A stretch of DNA of 64,000 nt from Betaproteobacteria bacterium Ga0077527 (lineage in GTDB: Bacteria > Pseudomonadota > Gammaproteobacteria > Burkholderiales > SG8-41), in NCBI GenBank assembly GCA_001464815.1, contig LNDW01000021.1:148218-212217 (forward strand), read 5' to 3'. The position numbers were made by a program, and so were the translations under genes. The stretch's first letter is position 1, and each line of letters begins with the position of its first letter. Below the pieces are notes generated by a model. It was not told the DNA's origin, did no database searches, and saw only the letters and a list, made by a program, of their open reading frames with translations. This document shows, piece after piece, positions 54,643-62,757 of this stretch.

Positions 54643-55713
54643 ATGTTGCACCGTACCGACGACCTGCGGATCAAGGAAATCAAGGAACTCGCACCTCCCA
54701 TTCATTTGCTGGGCGAGATTCCGCTGACCGAAAAAGCCGCCGACACCACCTTCCAGGCACGCCAGGACATCCACCGCATCCTGCACGGCGCCGACGACCG
54801 CCTGCTGGTGATCATGGGCCCGTGCTCGGTGCACGACGTCAAGGCCGCCAGGGAATACGCCGGCAAGCTGCTGGAAGCAAAGAAAAAATTCGCCGCCGAA
54901 CTGCTGGTGGTGATGCGCGTGTATTTCGAGAAGCCGCGCACCACCGTCGGCTGGAAGGGGCTGATCAACGACCCCAAACTCGACGGCAGCTTCCAGATCA
55001 ACGAGGGCCTGCGTGTCGCGCGGCAGTTGCTGCTCGAACTCAACGAGACCGGCATGCCGGTCGGTTGCGAGTTCCTCGACATGATCACGCCGCAGTACAT
55101 CGCCGACCTGGTGTCCTGGGGTGCCATCGGCGCGCGTACCACCGAATCGCAGATCCACCGCGAGCTCGCCTCGGGCCTGTCCTGCCCGGTGGGCTTCAAG
55201 AACGGCACCGACGGCAACATCAAGATCGCGATTGACGCGATCCGCGCGGCGCAGGCGCCGCACCATTTCCTGTCGGTGACCAAGGCCGGCCATTCCGCCA
55301 TCGTCTCCACCACCGGCAACGAGGACTGTCATGTCATCCTGCGCGGCGGCAAGGCGCCGAATTACGACGCGGCGAATGTCGATGCCGCGGGCAAGGGCCT
55401 GGCCGAGGCCGGCATCCCGGCGCGGATCATGATTGACTTCAGCCACAGCAACAGCAGCAAGAAACCGGAAAAGCAGGTGGACGTGGCCAAGGATGTCGCC
55501 GGGCAGGTGGCCGCGGGTGACGAGCGCATTTTCGGCGTGATGGTGGAAAGCCACCTCAAGGCCGGACGTCAGGATCTGGTTCCGGGCAAGCCGCTGGCCT
55601 ATGGCGTCAGCATCACCGACGGCTGCATCGGCTGGGACGAAAGTCGCGGCGTACTCGAAGACCTCGCTGAGGGCGTGCGCAAGCGCCGCCTCAACGCGGT
55701 GAGCAAGGACTGA
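54643..55713 (+). CDS. aroG: 3-deoxy-7-phosphoheptulonate synthase, class I
   Basis: The 356-residue class I DAHP synthase condenses phosphoenolpyruvate and erythrose 4-phosphate, the first step of aromatic amino acid synthesis. Motifs are VIMGPCSVHDVKAA, RVYFEKPRTTVGWKGLINDP, the GARTTESQ substrate loop, GTDGNIKIAIDAI and a C-terminal MIDFSHSNSSK. The AroF/G/H subtype, and so which amino acid inhibits it, cannot be told reliably. It lies downstream of tldD with a promoter and the AT motif in the gap. Confidence 0.94.
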   Translation: MLHRTDDLRIKEIKELAPPIHLLGEIPLTEKAADTTFQARQDIHRILHGADDRLLVIMGPCSVHDVKAAREYAGKLLEAKKKFAAELLVVMRVYFEKPRTTVGWKGLINDPKLDGSFQINEGLRVARQLLLELNETGMPVGCEFLDMITPQYIADLVSWGAIGARTTESQIHRELASGLSCPVGFKNGTDGNIKIAIDAIRAAQAPHHFLSVTKAGHSAIVSTTGNEDCHVILRGGKAPNYDAANVDAAGKGLAEAGIPARIMIDFSHSNSSKKPEKQVDVAKDVAGQVAAGDERIFGVMVESHLKAGRQDLVPGKPLAYGVSITDGCIGWDESRGVLEDLAEGVRKRRLNAVSKD

Positions 55714-55768
55714 GCGCCGGACATCGCTTCCGGCGCCAGCAACGGATTTCGCGCAAAGGCGGACCACT

Positions 55769-56341
55769 ATGGCACTGGACATGGACATGCAGGATGACGC
55801 CGCCGAGGTCGAGCGGGCACCAGCCTCGGACCAGGGCAACCTCGAGAAGCTCGAGCGCGTCGGTGCGGGTACCGCGATCGCCGCAGAGATTTTCGGGCTG
55901 GTCGGCAAGTCGCAGTTCTTCACCGAATTCTCGCGCGAGGACATTTCGACCATGGCCGGCTACATGGAGGTCTTTCGCGCGCTGCCCGGCGAGATCATCA
56001 TCCGCGAGGGCGACGAGGGCGACTTCATGCTGCTCATCGTCGGCGGGGAGATCGACATCCTCAAGAAAAACCACCGCGGTGAGCAGCAGCACATGACCAC
56101 CTCCGGCCCCGGCATGACGCTGGGCGAAATGTCGATGATCGACGGAGAGCCGCGCTTCGCCACCTGCATGGCCTCGCAGCCGACCACCTTCGCCGTGCTC
56201 ACCCGCGACAACATGGCCAAGATCATCCTTGACCATTCCGGCCTCGGCTCGAAGATCCTGGTCAAGATGGTGACCATGCTCTCGCTGCGCCTGCGCCAGA
56301 CCAGCGCGCGCCTGCTGCGCTACATGGCGGAGCCGCGCTGA
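55769..56341 (+). CDS. Cyclic nucleotide-binding domain protein
   Basis: The 190-residue protein has a CAP-type cNMP-binding domain (about 35-150): a LPGEIIIREGDEGDFMLLIVGGEIDIL core and the phosphate-binding cassette GMTLGEMSMIDGEPRFATC with the ligand-contacting Glu and Arg. There is no DNA-binding helix-turn-helix at the C-terminus, only a helical tail (LSLRLRQTSARLLRYMAE), so it is a protein-level effector rather than a CRP-like regulator. It could respond to cAMP from the cyclase encoded 11 kb upstream, which is an inference. Confidence 0.85.
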   Translation: MALDMDMQDDAAEVERAPASDQGNLEKLERVGAGTAIAAEIFGLVGKSQFFTEFSREDISTMAGYMEVFRALPGEIIIREGDEGDFMLLIVGGEIDILKKNHRGEQQHMTTSGPGMTLGEMSMIDGEPRFATCMASQPTTFAVLTRDNMAKIILDHSGLGSKILVKMVTMLSLRLRQTSARLLRYMAEPR

Positions 56342-56391
56342 TCCTCGATGGCTTCGGCCGGCGGCTGCAGCAGTCACGGCCTGTTTTTCCA

Positions 56392-57285
56392 ATGAAAATC
56401 CTCTGGAGTTGCGCCGCGCTTGCGCTGTGCGGGCTGACGGCTGCGGCTCCGTTACGCGCGGCGCCGGTCGAGGCCACCGATGCGCGCGGCCGCACTGTCC
56501 GCCTCGCGCAGCCGGCGCAACGCATCGTCACCCTCGCACCACATCTGACCGAACTCGCTTTCGCCGCAGCGGCGGGCGACCGTGTCGCGGGCGTCGCGCG
56601 CTTCAGCGATCATCCGCCCGAGGCACGCCGCCTGCCGGTGGTCAGCGACGCGCTGCATTTCGACCTCGAACGCATGCTCGCGCTGCGTGCCGACCTGGTG
56701 CTGGCCTGGGACAGCGGCACCCCCAACGAAGCCATCGCGCGCATCGAACGCGCGGGGTTGCCGGTGTTCGTCGCCGCGGCGGGGCGCCTTGATGACATCG
56801 CCGCCAACCTCGCGGCCATTGCGCGGCTCGCCGGCCGCACGGAAGAAGCGCGGTCCCGGAGCGAGGCGTTCACCGCCGGGCTGGCCGCGCTGCGCCAGCG
56901 CCGCAGCGAAGGCAAGCCGCCGCGCGTGTTCTACGAAATCTGGGACCGCCCGCTGATGACGGTGAGCGACCGCCACCTCATCGGCGAGATCATCGCGCTG
57001 TGCGGCGGCGTCAACGTCTTTGGCGGCGAGCGTCCGTTGACGCCGGAAGTCTCGCGCGAGGCGCTGATCGCCGCACGCCCCGACCTCGTGCTCGGCGGCA
57101 CCTCGGCTGATCGCCCGCAGGATTTCGCCGCGCGCTGGCGCGTATTGCCGCCGCCGATGAACCGCTGGCCCGCGCACTACATCGCGGCCGATCTCATCCA
57201 GCGGCCGACGCCGCGCATCCTCGAAGCGGCGCGGCAGGTGTGTACGCAGCTAGATGCCATACGCGCGAGCCGTCAGCCGTATTGA
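56392..57285 (+). CDS. Periplasmic cobalamin-binding protein (BtuF-like)
   Basis: The 297-residue protein has a signal peptide (CAALALCGLTAAAPLRA) and the two-lobed helical-backbone binding fold: RIVTLAPHLTELAFAAAAGDRVAGVARFSDHPPEA...LPVVSDALHFDLERMLALRADLVLAW, and FYEIWDRPLMTVSDRHLIGEIIALCGGVNVF, characteristic of BtuF-like proteins that deliver vitamin B12 or other corrinoids to BtuCD. No BtuC/BtuD genes are nearby. The neighbouring adenosyltransferase (minus strand) supports a cobalamin role. No cobalamin riboswitch is evident in the ~50-base gap upstream. Confidence 0.82.
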   Translation: MKILWSCAALALCGLTAAAPLRAAPVEATDARGRTVRLAQPAQRIVTLAPHLTELAFAAAAGDRVAGVARFSDHPPEARRLPVVSDALHFDLERMLALRADLVLAWDSGTPNEAIARIERAGLPVFVAAAGRLDDIAANLAAIARLAGRTEEARSRSEAFTAGLAALRQRRSEGKPPRVFYEIWDRPLMTVSDRHLIGEIIALCGGVNVFGGERPLTPEVSREALIAARPDLVLGGTSADRPQDFAARWRVLPPPMNRWPAHYIAADLIQRPTPRILEAARQVCTQLDAIRASRQPY

Positions 57286-57303
57286 TGCCGGCGGTGATGC
57301 TTG

Positions 57304-57858
57304 TCAGATCCGGTTGCGTCCCTGCTGCCAATGCACATCGCCGCCGCCGGCGGCGCGGTTGAGCACGCGCGCGAGCACGAACATCAGGTCGGACAGGCGG
57401 TTGAGGTATTGCCGCGGCAGCGGTGGCAGGGGTTCGCCGCGGTCGAGCGCGACCACGCTGCGTTCGGCGCGGCGGCACACGGTGCGCGCGACATGGGCCA
57501 GTGACGCGGCGCGGCTGCCACCGGGCAGGATGAATTCCTTCAGCGGCGGCAGTCCGGCGTTGAAGGTTTCGATCAGGCCGTCAAGTCGCGCGAGGTGTGC
57601 GTCGCTGACCAGCGTATGGCCGGGCAGGCTCAGTTCACCGCCGAGATCGAACAGGTCGTGCTGGATGCCTTCCAGCGCATCACGCACCGCGGGCGGCAGG
57701 GTTTCGCTGAGCAGCAGGCCGAGCGCGCTGTTCAGTTCATCGACATCACCCATTGCCGCCACCCGCGGTTCGTGTTTGCCGATGCGGGTGCCGGTGGACA
57801 GCCCGGTGCTGCCGTCGTCACCGGTGCGGGTGACAATTTTGGAGAGTCGATTGGCCAT
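57304..57858 (-). CDS. Cob(I)alamin adenosyltransferase, PduO type
   Basis: The 184-residue protein matches PduO-type ATP:cob(I)alamin adenosyltransferases: ATP-binding TRTGDDGSTGLSTGTRIGKHEPRVAAMGDVDELNSALG at the N-terminus, the FILPGGSRAASLAHVARTVCRRAERSVV core, and NRLSDLMFVLARVLN. It attaches the 5'-deoxyadenosyl group to cobalamin. It is convergent with the BtuF-like gene. A variant of the AT motif precedes it by 12 bases. Confidence 0.94.
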   Translation of the reverse strand: MANRLSKIVTRTGDDGSTGLSTGTRIGKHEPRVAAMGDVDELNSALGLLLSETLPPAVRDALEGIQHDLFDLGGELSLPGHTLVSDAHLARLDGLIETFNAGLPPLKEFILPGGSRAASLAHVARTVCRRAERSVVALDRGEPLPPLPRQYLNRLSDLMFVLARVLNRAAGGGDVHWQQGRNRI

Positions 57859-57870
57859 AAATTTATGTTT

Positions 57871-57885
57871 TAAAAAAATTACTTA
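57871..57885 (-). promoter_or_regulatory. Recurrent intergenic AT motif, copy 9 (variant)
   Basis: On the minus strand this reads TAAGTAATTTTTTTA, lacking the G of TTG. It starts six bases after the stop of the SulP gene and ends 12 bases before the adenosyltransferase ATG, pointing at it. Confidence 0.45.
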
Positions 57886-57891
57886 TGATTA

Positions 57892-60018
57892 TCAAGGGGA
57901 TCGGCTGCGTGTTGCGTGTTGCGCGTGCAGCGTGGCATCAAAGTCAGGGTCCTGCAGCGCTCGGCTTATCGATTCCAGCGCCAGTTCCTCGGTGCGGAAA
58001 AAATGCTGCGTGCCGATGCGGTCATACAGTCCGGTGCTTTCCATCACCGACAGCACCTGGCGCTTCAGGCCGCTGAAGACAATGGTCAGTCCGCTCTCGC
58101 GCAGCCGCATCACCAGGTGGCTGATCATCTCCTCGCCCGAGGCGTCGAGTTCATTGATCGCGTCACCGACCACCAGGATGTAACGCGCCTGCGGATGGCG
58201 TGCCGCCTGCTCGAGGATTGCATCCTCGAAATAGGGTACGTTGGCAAAAAACAGCGAGCCGTCGAAGCGGATGATGATCACCTTTTCACTGGTCGGCAGA
58301 TTGAACATGCGCGCGTCGCGCAGCGTGCCGTCGCCATGGCGGCCGAGCACCGCCACCCGTGGCCGCATCGTGCGGTAAAGATAGAGCACCACCGCGAGCA
58401 GTGCGCCGATCAGGATGCCGTTGTCGAGGTGGGGCGCGAAGGCCAGCGTCGCGGCGAAAGTCACCACCGCGGCGATGCCGTCGTGGCGGTGCGCCTGCCA
58501 GGCATGCTTGATCGCCTTGAAGTTAACCAGATTGACCACCGCCAGCATGATGATCGCTGCGAGTGCGGCCTGGGGCAGGTGGTAGAGCAGCGGGGTGAAC
58601 AGCAGCAGTGTCACCAGTACGATCGCGCCCGCGATCACCGATGACAGGCCGGTGACGGCGCCGGCGGAGAGATTGACCGCGGAGCGCGAAAAGGAGCCGC
58701 TGACCGGGAAGGACTGGAACAGGCTGCCGACGATGTTGGCCAGGCCCTGGCCGATCAGCTCCTGGTTGGGGTCGATGCGCTGCTTGGTGCGCGTCGCCAT
58801 CGACTTGGCGATGGAGATCGCCTCCATGAAGCCGACCAGGGCGATCACCAGCGCGGTCGGCAGAAGCTTGAGCAGCGTGTCCCATTTGATTTCGGGGATG
58901 TCCGGCGCCGGCAGCCCCGCGGGAATCGAGCCGACCACTTCGCCGCCGCCGGCGAGCTGCACCCGGCCGTTGTCGATTTTTGCGATGACCCAGCGCCGGC
59001 CGTCGCTCGGAGCGCCCTGCGGCAGCGTACCGGCGAGGCGGAAGGCCGGCATCCCGGCATCATCGGTGATGCCGGTGAAGCGCAGCCGCCGCGCCTCCGC
59101 GAAACGCACGCGGCGCTCGGCGTCTATCGCGCGCAGCTCCAGACGCAGGAATTCGACGTCCGCGTTGAGCGAGATCAGCCGCGGATGGCTGCGGCCCTCG
59201 GCCTTTGTGACGCGGTCGATCTCCTCGTCTTTTTCCGCGAGGTCGCCGCGCAGCTCCGCCGCGCGGGAATTGAGCGCGGTCAGTGAATCAATGACATTGC
59301 GCACCTGGGGGTCGCTGAACTGCGCGGCCTCGGCACTGGTGTTGCGCTCGAAATCCACCGCCCAGCTGAGCAGCGTGGTCAGTGCCACCGCGACCAGCAC
59401 GCCGGGCCAGGCCGGCCGGTGGCGCTTGAGCAGCACGATCACCGCCATCGCCAGCATGCCCATGGCGAGCGTGGGCCAGTGGGTGTCGCCGAGACGCAGG
59501 ATCACATCCCAGATGTCGGCAAGGAAACGCTCGCTGCGCGCGCTGTGCACGCCAAACAGCTTGTTGAACTGCGACAGCGCGATGATGATCGCCGCGGCAT
59601 TGGTGAAGCCGACAATCACCGGGTGTGACAGGAAGCTGACGATGGCACCGAGGCGGAACACGCCCATCACCAGTTCAATCACCCCGACCATCAGCGCGAG
59701 CAGGATCGCGAGCGCGATGAACTGCTCGCTGCCGGGCGCGGCGAACTGCGACAGCGCGGAGCCGGTTAGCAGCGACACCATCGCCACCGGACCCGAGGCG
59801 AGCTGGCGCGAGGAGCCCCACATCGCGGCGATCAGCACCGGCAGGAAGGCGGCGTAAAGGCCGTAATAGGCGGGCAGGCCGGCAAGCTGGGCGTAAGCCA
59901 TCGACTGCGGGATCAGCACCATCGCCACCGTGGCCCCGGCGACGAAGTCCGCGCGCAGGGTTTTCCGTTCCAGCGGAAACCAGGACAGGAAGGGCAGCAG
60001 CTTTTCCTTGATGTTCAT
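57892..60018 (-). CDS. SulP-family anion transporter with a large internal insertion
   Basis: The 708-residue protein has the SulP transport core (start MNIKEKLLPFLSWFPL, then QSMAYAQLAGLPAYYGLY, the ASGPVAMVS segment, and later SGSFSRSAVNLSAGA) and a C-terminal STAS domain (VVGDAINELDASGEEM). Residues about 222-363 are an extra ~140-residue segment: first a charged, heptad-like helical part (SRAAELRGDLAEKDEEIDRV), then a small beta part. This is not part of the usual SulP fold. Substrates of the family are sulfate, bicarbonate or other anions. The ATG overlaps the stop of the upstream SulP gene, so the two are coupled. Confidence 0.9.
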   Translation of the reverse strand: MNIKEKLLPFLSWFPLERKTLRADFVAGATVAMVLIPQSMAYAQLAGLPAYYGLYAAFLPVLIAAMWGSSRQLASGPVAMVSLLTGSALSQFAAPGSEQFIALAILLALMVGVIELVMGVFRLGAIVSFLSHPVIVGFTNAAAIIIALSQFNKLFGVHSARSERFLADIWDVILRLGDTHWPTLAMGMLAMAVIVLLKRHRPAWPGVLVAVALTTLLSWAVDFERNTSAEAAQFSDPQVRNVIDSLTALNSRAAELRGDLAEKDEEIDRVTKAEGRSHPRLISLNADVEFLRLELRAIDAERRVRFAEARRLRFTGITDDAGMPAFRLAGTLPQGAPSDGRRWVIAKIDNGRVQLAGGGEVVGSIPAGLPAPDIPEIKWDTLLKLLPTALVIALVGFMEAISIAKSMATRTKQRIDPNQELIGQGLANIVGSLFQSFPVSGSFSRSAVNLSAGAVTGLSSVIAGAIVLVTLLLFTPLLYHLPQAALAAIIMLAVVNLVNFKAIKHAWQAHRHDGIAAVVTFAATLAFAPHLDNGILIGALLAVVLYLYRTMRPRVAVLGRHGDGTLRDARMFNLPTSEKVIIIRFDGSLFFANVPYFEDAILEQAARHPQARYILVVGDAINELDASGEEMISHLVMRLRESGLTIVFSGLKRQVLSVMESTGLYDRIGTQHFFRTEELALESISRALQDPDFDATLHAQHATRSRSP

Positions 60019-61832
60019 GTCGGCGCCTGCCGCGGCGAACCGTCGGGCAGATGGTTGTGGCACTCGCGGAAGATGCGAAGTGTACAGTCCCGGCACTGCG
60101 CGGCGTCGAGTTTCGGGTAGATCGCTGCCAGCGCCCGCGATTTGACCGGAAACAGCCGGTCGCGGCCGATTTCATCGATGTGGCCGCCGCGTTCGAGCAG
60201 TTGCACCACCTCGTCCTTCAGGCGGTAGAAATACAGGCCGCCGCCCATCCGCTGGCGCCGCCGCGCCTCCTGCACCATCAGTTCGGCGCCGGCGACATCG
60301 ACGAAGTTGATGCCGCTCGCCACCACCAGCACGTGTTTTTGCGGCGTGCGCTCGCCGATCTCGAGAAGCGCCTGCTGCACATGGTCAACCGCGCCAAAAA
60401 ACAGCGAGCCGTTGATGCGCAGGCATTTCAACTGCGGGCAGTCCGGCAGTCCGGTATCGGCGGAATAATGGTAGCTGTCATCCGCCGGGTCGGGCTTGAC
60501 GTCGCGGATCACCGGATGCGAGGTGCGGTTCAGGTAGAGCATCAGCGACAGCAGGATGCCGGCGTAGATCGCGAATTCGAGTTCGACGAACAGCGTTGCG
60601 AGCAAGGTCACCAGCAGCACCACGGCCTCGGCGCGGCTCACGCGCAGTATGGCGCGCATCTGAGGGATGTCGATCAGGCCCCAGGCGACCATGAACAGCA
60701 GTCCGGCCATCGCCGGCACCGGCAGGAATTGCAGCAGGGGTGCCACCAGCAGCACGATCAGCAGCAGGAACAGCGCGGAGAGCACCGCGGCGAGCGGCGT
60801 GCGCGCGCCGGCGTCATAGTTGGCGCCGCTGCGGTTGAAGGAGCCGCTGGAGGCATAGGCCGAGAAAAAACTGCCGGCGATGTTCGACAGGCCCTGGCCG
60901 ATGAATTCCTGGTTGCCGTCGATGCGCTGCTCTGAGCGGCCGGCGATGGCGCGCGCGATCGATACCGCCTCGGTCAGGCCGAGCATCGCCACCGCCAGCG
61001 CGATTGACAGCGTCTTGCGCAGCGTCTCCAGCGTGATTTCGGGCGGCGTGAAAGACGGCACCAGTCCCGACAGCGCCTGCACCATGCGGATATGGCCGGC
61101 GGCATCGATGCCGGGCACCAGTTTCAGCGCCGCCGCCACCAGACTGCCGGCGAGCAGCGCGATGATCATGTGCGGCAGCCGCGGAAAGCGGCGCTTGACC
61201 AGCAGCCCGCAGAGCAGGGTGACCATGCCGATTGCGGTGGCGATCCAGTCGATGTCGTCGAGGCCGGCGAGTGTGTGCTGCAGGGTTTCGGCGAAGGAGA
61301 TGCCGCCGGGCATGTCGATGCCGAAAAAGTGGCGGACCTGGGTGCTGATGATCAGAAGGCCGGCGCCGGCGGTGAAGCCGACGACCACGGTGTGGGAAAT
61401 GAAGTTGACCAGTGCGCCGAGGCGGGCGAGGCCCATCGCCAACTGGAATACACCGACCAGCAGCGTCATCGCCAGCACCAGACGGATGTATTCAGGGGTG
61501 CCCGGCACCGCCAGTCCGCTGACCGTGGAATAGACCACGATGGAAATCGCGGTGGTTGGCCCCGAGACCAGGTGCCAGCTCGAGCCCCACAACGCGGCGA
61601 TCACCGCCGGGATCATCGCCGCGTAGAGACCATATTCAGGCGGCAGCCCGGCGATCGCGGCAAAGGCGACGCCCTGCGGCAGCACCAGCACCGCACCGGT
61701 GAGGCCGGCGAGTGCGTCCGCACGCAGCGTGCCGCGGTTGACCATCGGCCACCAGCGCAGAAAGGGGGCCAGCGGCAGCAGCCTTTGCGGCCAGGACCGG
61801 ACCGGATTGGCGAGAGGTGTTGGCGAACTCAA
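60015..61832 (-). CDS. SulP-family anion transporter
   Basis: From the TTG at 61832 the product is about 605 residues with the SulP core (LRADALAGLTGAVLVLPQGVAFAAIAGLPPEYGLY, SGPTTAISIVVY, SSGSFNRSGANYDAGA) and a C-terminal STAS domain (GINFVDVAGAELMVQEA). The end carries a short cysteine-rich tail (QCRDCTLRIFRECHNHLP). The TTG is preferred because GGGA lies seven bases upstream; the frame is open to a TTG at 61886. Together with the downstream SulP gene it forms a pair that may be a heteromer or two transporters with different preference. Confidence 0.88.
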   Translation of the reverse strand: MSSPTPLANPVRSWPQRLLPLAPFLRWWPMVNRGTLRADALAGLTGAVLVLPQGVAFAAIAGLPPEYGLYAAMIPAVIAALWGSSWHLVSGPTTAISIVVYSTVSGLAVPGTPEYIRLVLAMTLLVGVFQLAMGLARLGALVNFISHTVVVGFTAGAGLLIISTQVRHFFGIDMPGGISFAETLQHTLAGLDDIDWIATAIGMVTLLCGLLVKRRFPRLPHMIIALLAGSLVAAALKLVPGIDAAGHIRMVQALSGLVPSFTPPEITLETLRKTLSIALAVAMLGLTEAVSIARAIAGRSEQRIDGNQEFIGQGLSNIAGSFFSAYASSGSFNRSGANYDAGARTPLAAVLSALFLLLIVLLVAPLLQFLPVPAMAGLLFMVAWGLIDIPQMRAILRVSRAEAVVLLVTLLATLFVELEFAIYAGILLSLMLYLNRTSHPVIRDVKPDPADDSYHYSADTGLPDCPQLKCLRINGSLFFGAVDHVQQALLEIGERTPQKHVLVVASGINFVDVAGAELMVQEARRRQRMGGGLYFYRLKDEVVQLLERGGHIDEIGRDRLFPVKSRALAAIYPKLDAAQCRDCTLRIFRECHNHLPDGSPRQAPT

Positions 61833-61925
61833 GTGGATTCCCGCATGGCGGACTTGATTATCGGAGATCACGGCGGATAAGGACAATCAGCCATTTTTGA
61901 CCGTTAATCAGCGCGGCTTTTGGGC

Positions 61926-61931
61926 TATAAT
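61926..61931 (+). promoter_or_regulatory. -10 box upstream of the cytochrome genes
   Basis: TATAAT in GGGCTATAATCGGC, 43 bases before the ATG of the first cytochrome. A TTGACC upstream (61897-61902) is 23 bases away, too far for a standard -35. Confidence 0.4.
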
Positions 61932-61973
61932 CGGCGACCTGAAAGTGACTGCCAAAAAGGAAAGAACGCATTC

Positions 61974-62333
61974 ATGAAACGGATCAAGCAGACATTGGTC
62001 GTGGCATTGGTTGCCGCCCTCGGCTGGCTGGCTCCGGCGGTGGCGCTGGCCAATGCAGGCGATCCAGTAGCCGGCAAGGGCAAGATTTCAATGTGCATGG
62101 GTTGCCACAGCATCCCGAACTACAAGACGGCATTTCCCGCGACCTACAACGTGCCGAAGATCGGTGGCCAGCATGCCGCCTATATCGTCAAGGCGCTGCA
62201 GGCCTACAAGAGCGGCGACCGCAAGCATCCGTCGATGCGCGCCATCGCCGCCACGCTGTCCGACCAGGACATGGCCGATATTGCCGCCTACTACGCGAAC
62301 ACCGCGCCGGCAGCCCCGGCCGCGAAGAAATAA
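61974..62333 (+). CDS. Exported single-haem cytochrome c
   Basis: The 119-residue protein has a signal peptide (TLVVALVAALGWLAPAVALA) and one haem-binding CMGCH motif, plus methionine ligand candidates in the second half (HPSMRAIAATLS). It resembles short c-type cytochromes of the c553/c4-half type, likely a periplasmic electron carrier. The internal ATG at 61974 is chosen with AAGGAAAG upstream; an earlier in-frame start adds 18 non-signal residues. A second cytochrome gene follows on the same strand. Confidence 0.88.
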   Translation: MKRIKQTLVVALVAALGWLAPAVALANAGDPVAGKGKISMCMGCHSIPNYKTAFPATYNVPKIGGQHAAYIVKALQAYKSGDRKHPSMRAIAATLSDQDMADIAAYYANTAPAAPAAKK

Positions 62334-62372
62334 AGTGATGGGAATCGAGTCATGCCAAAAAAGCAGGGCATC

Positions 62373-62696
62373 ATGAACAGCAGAATGATCGTAATCGCCG
62401 GTTGTATTGCCGCGCTCGCAGCGGGCACCGCCCAGGCCGGCAATCCTGCCGCAGGCAAGGAAAAATCCAAATCCTGCGCGGCCTGCCACGGCGCCGACGG
62501 CAACAGCGCCAGCGGCGAATTTCCGCGGCTTGCCGGCCAGCACTATGACTATCTGCTGCGCACCTTGCAGGACTACAAGTCGGGGGAGCGCAAGAACGCG
62601 ATCATGAACGGACTGGCGGCCGGACTGTCCACCCGTGACATGCAGGACCTCGCGGCCTACTACTCGCGTCAGCAGGGCCTGACCACCAAGCGCTGA
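62373..62696 (+). CDS. Exported single-haem cytochrome c
   Basis: The product is 107 residues from ATG 62373 (MNSRMIVIAGCIAALAAGTAQA signal peptide), with an in-frame ATG at 62352 as an alternative. It has the haem motif CAACHGADGNS and a later methionine (NAIMNGLAAGLS). The mature sequence is similar to the preceding cytochrome and to one half of cytochrome c4 (GQHYDYLLRTLQDYKSGERKN), so the pair may derive from duplication. It ends 24 bases before a strong bidirectional terminator. Confidence 0.88.
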   Translation: MNSRMIVIAGCIAALAAGTAQAGNPAAGKEKSKSCAACHGADGNSASGEFPRLAGQHYDYLLRTLQDYKSGERKNAIMNGLAAGLSTRDMQDLAAYYSRQQGLTTKR

Positions 62697-62720
62697 TTGA
62701 CTTGCGCGTTTCCGGCCCTG

Positions 62721-62752
62721 AAAAAACCGCGCTTACCGGCGCGGTTTTTTTT
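62721..62752. terminator. Bidirectional intrinsic terminator
   Basis: AAAAAACCGCGC and GCGCGGTTTTTTTT form a stem with a six-base loop, with an A-run on one side and T-run on the other. It can terminate the cytochrome transcript (plus) and nth (minus), which converge here. Confidence 0.9.
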
Positions 62753-62757
62753 CGCGT

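Noticed and set aside
56342-56391. Cobalamin riboswitch before the BtuF-like gene
   Set aside because: Only 50 bases separate the genes, and no B12-box-like sequence is seen.
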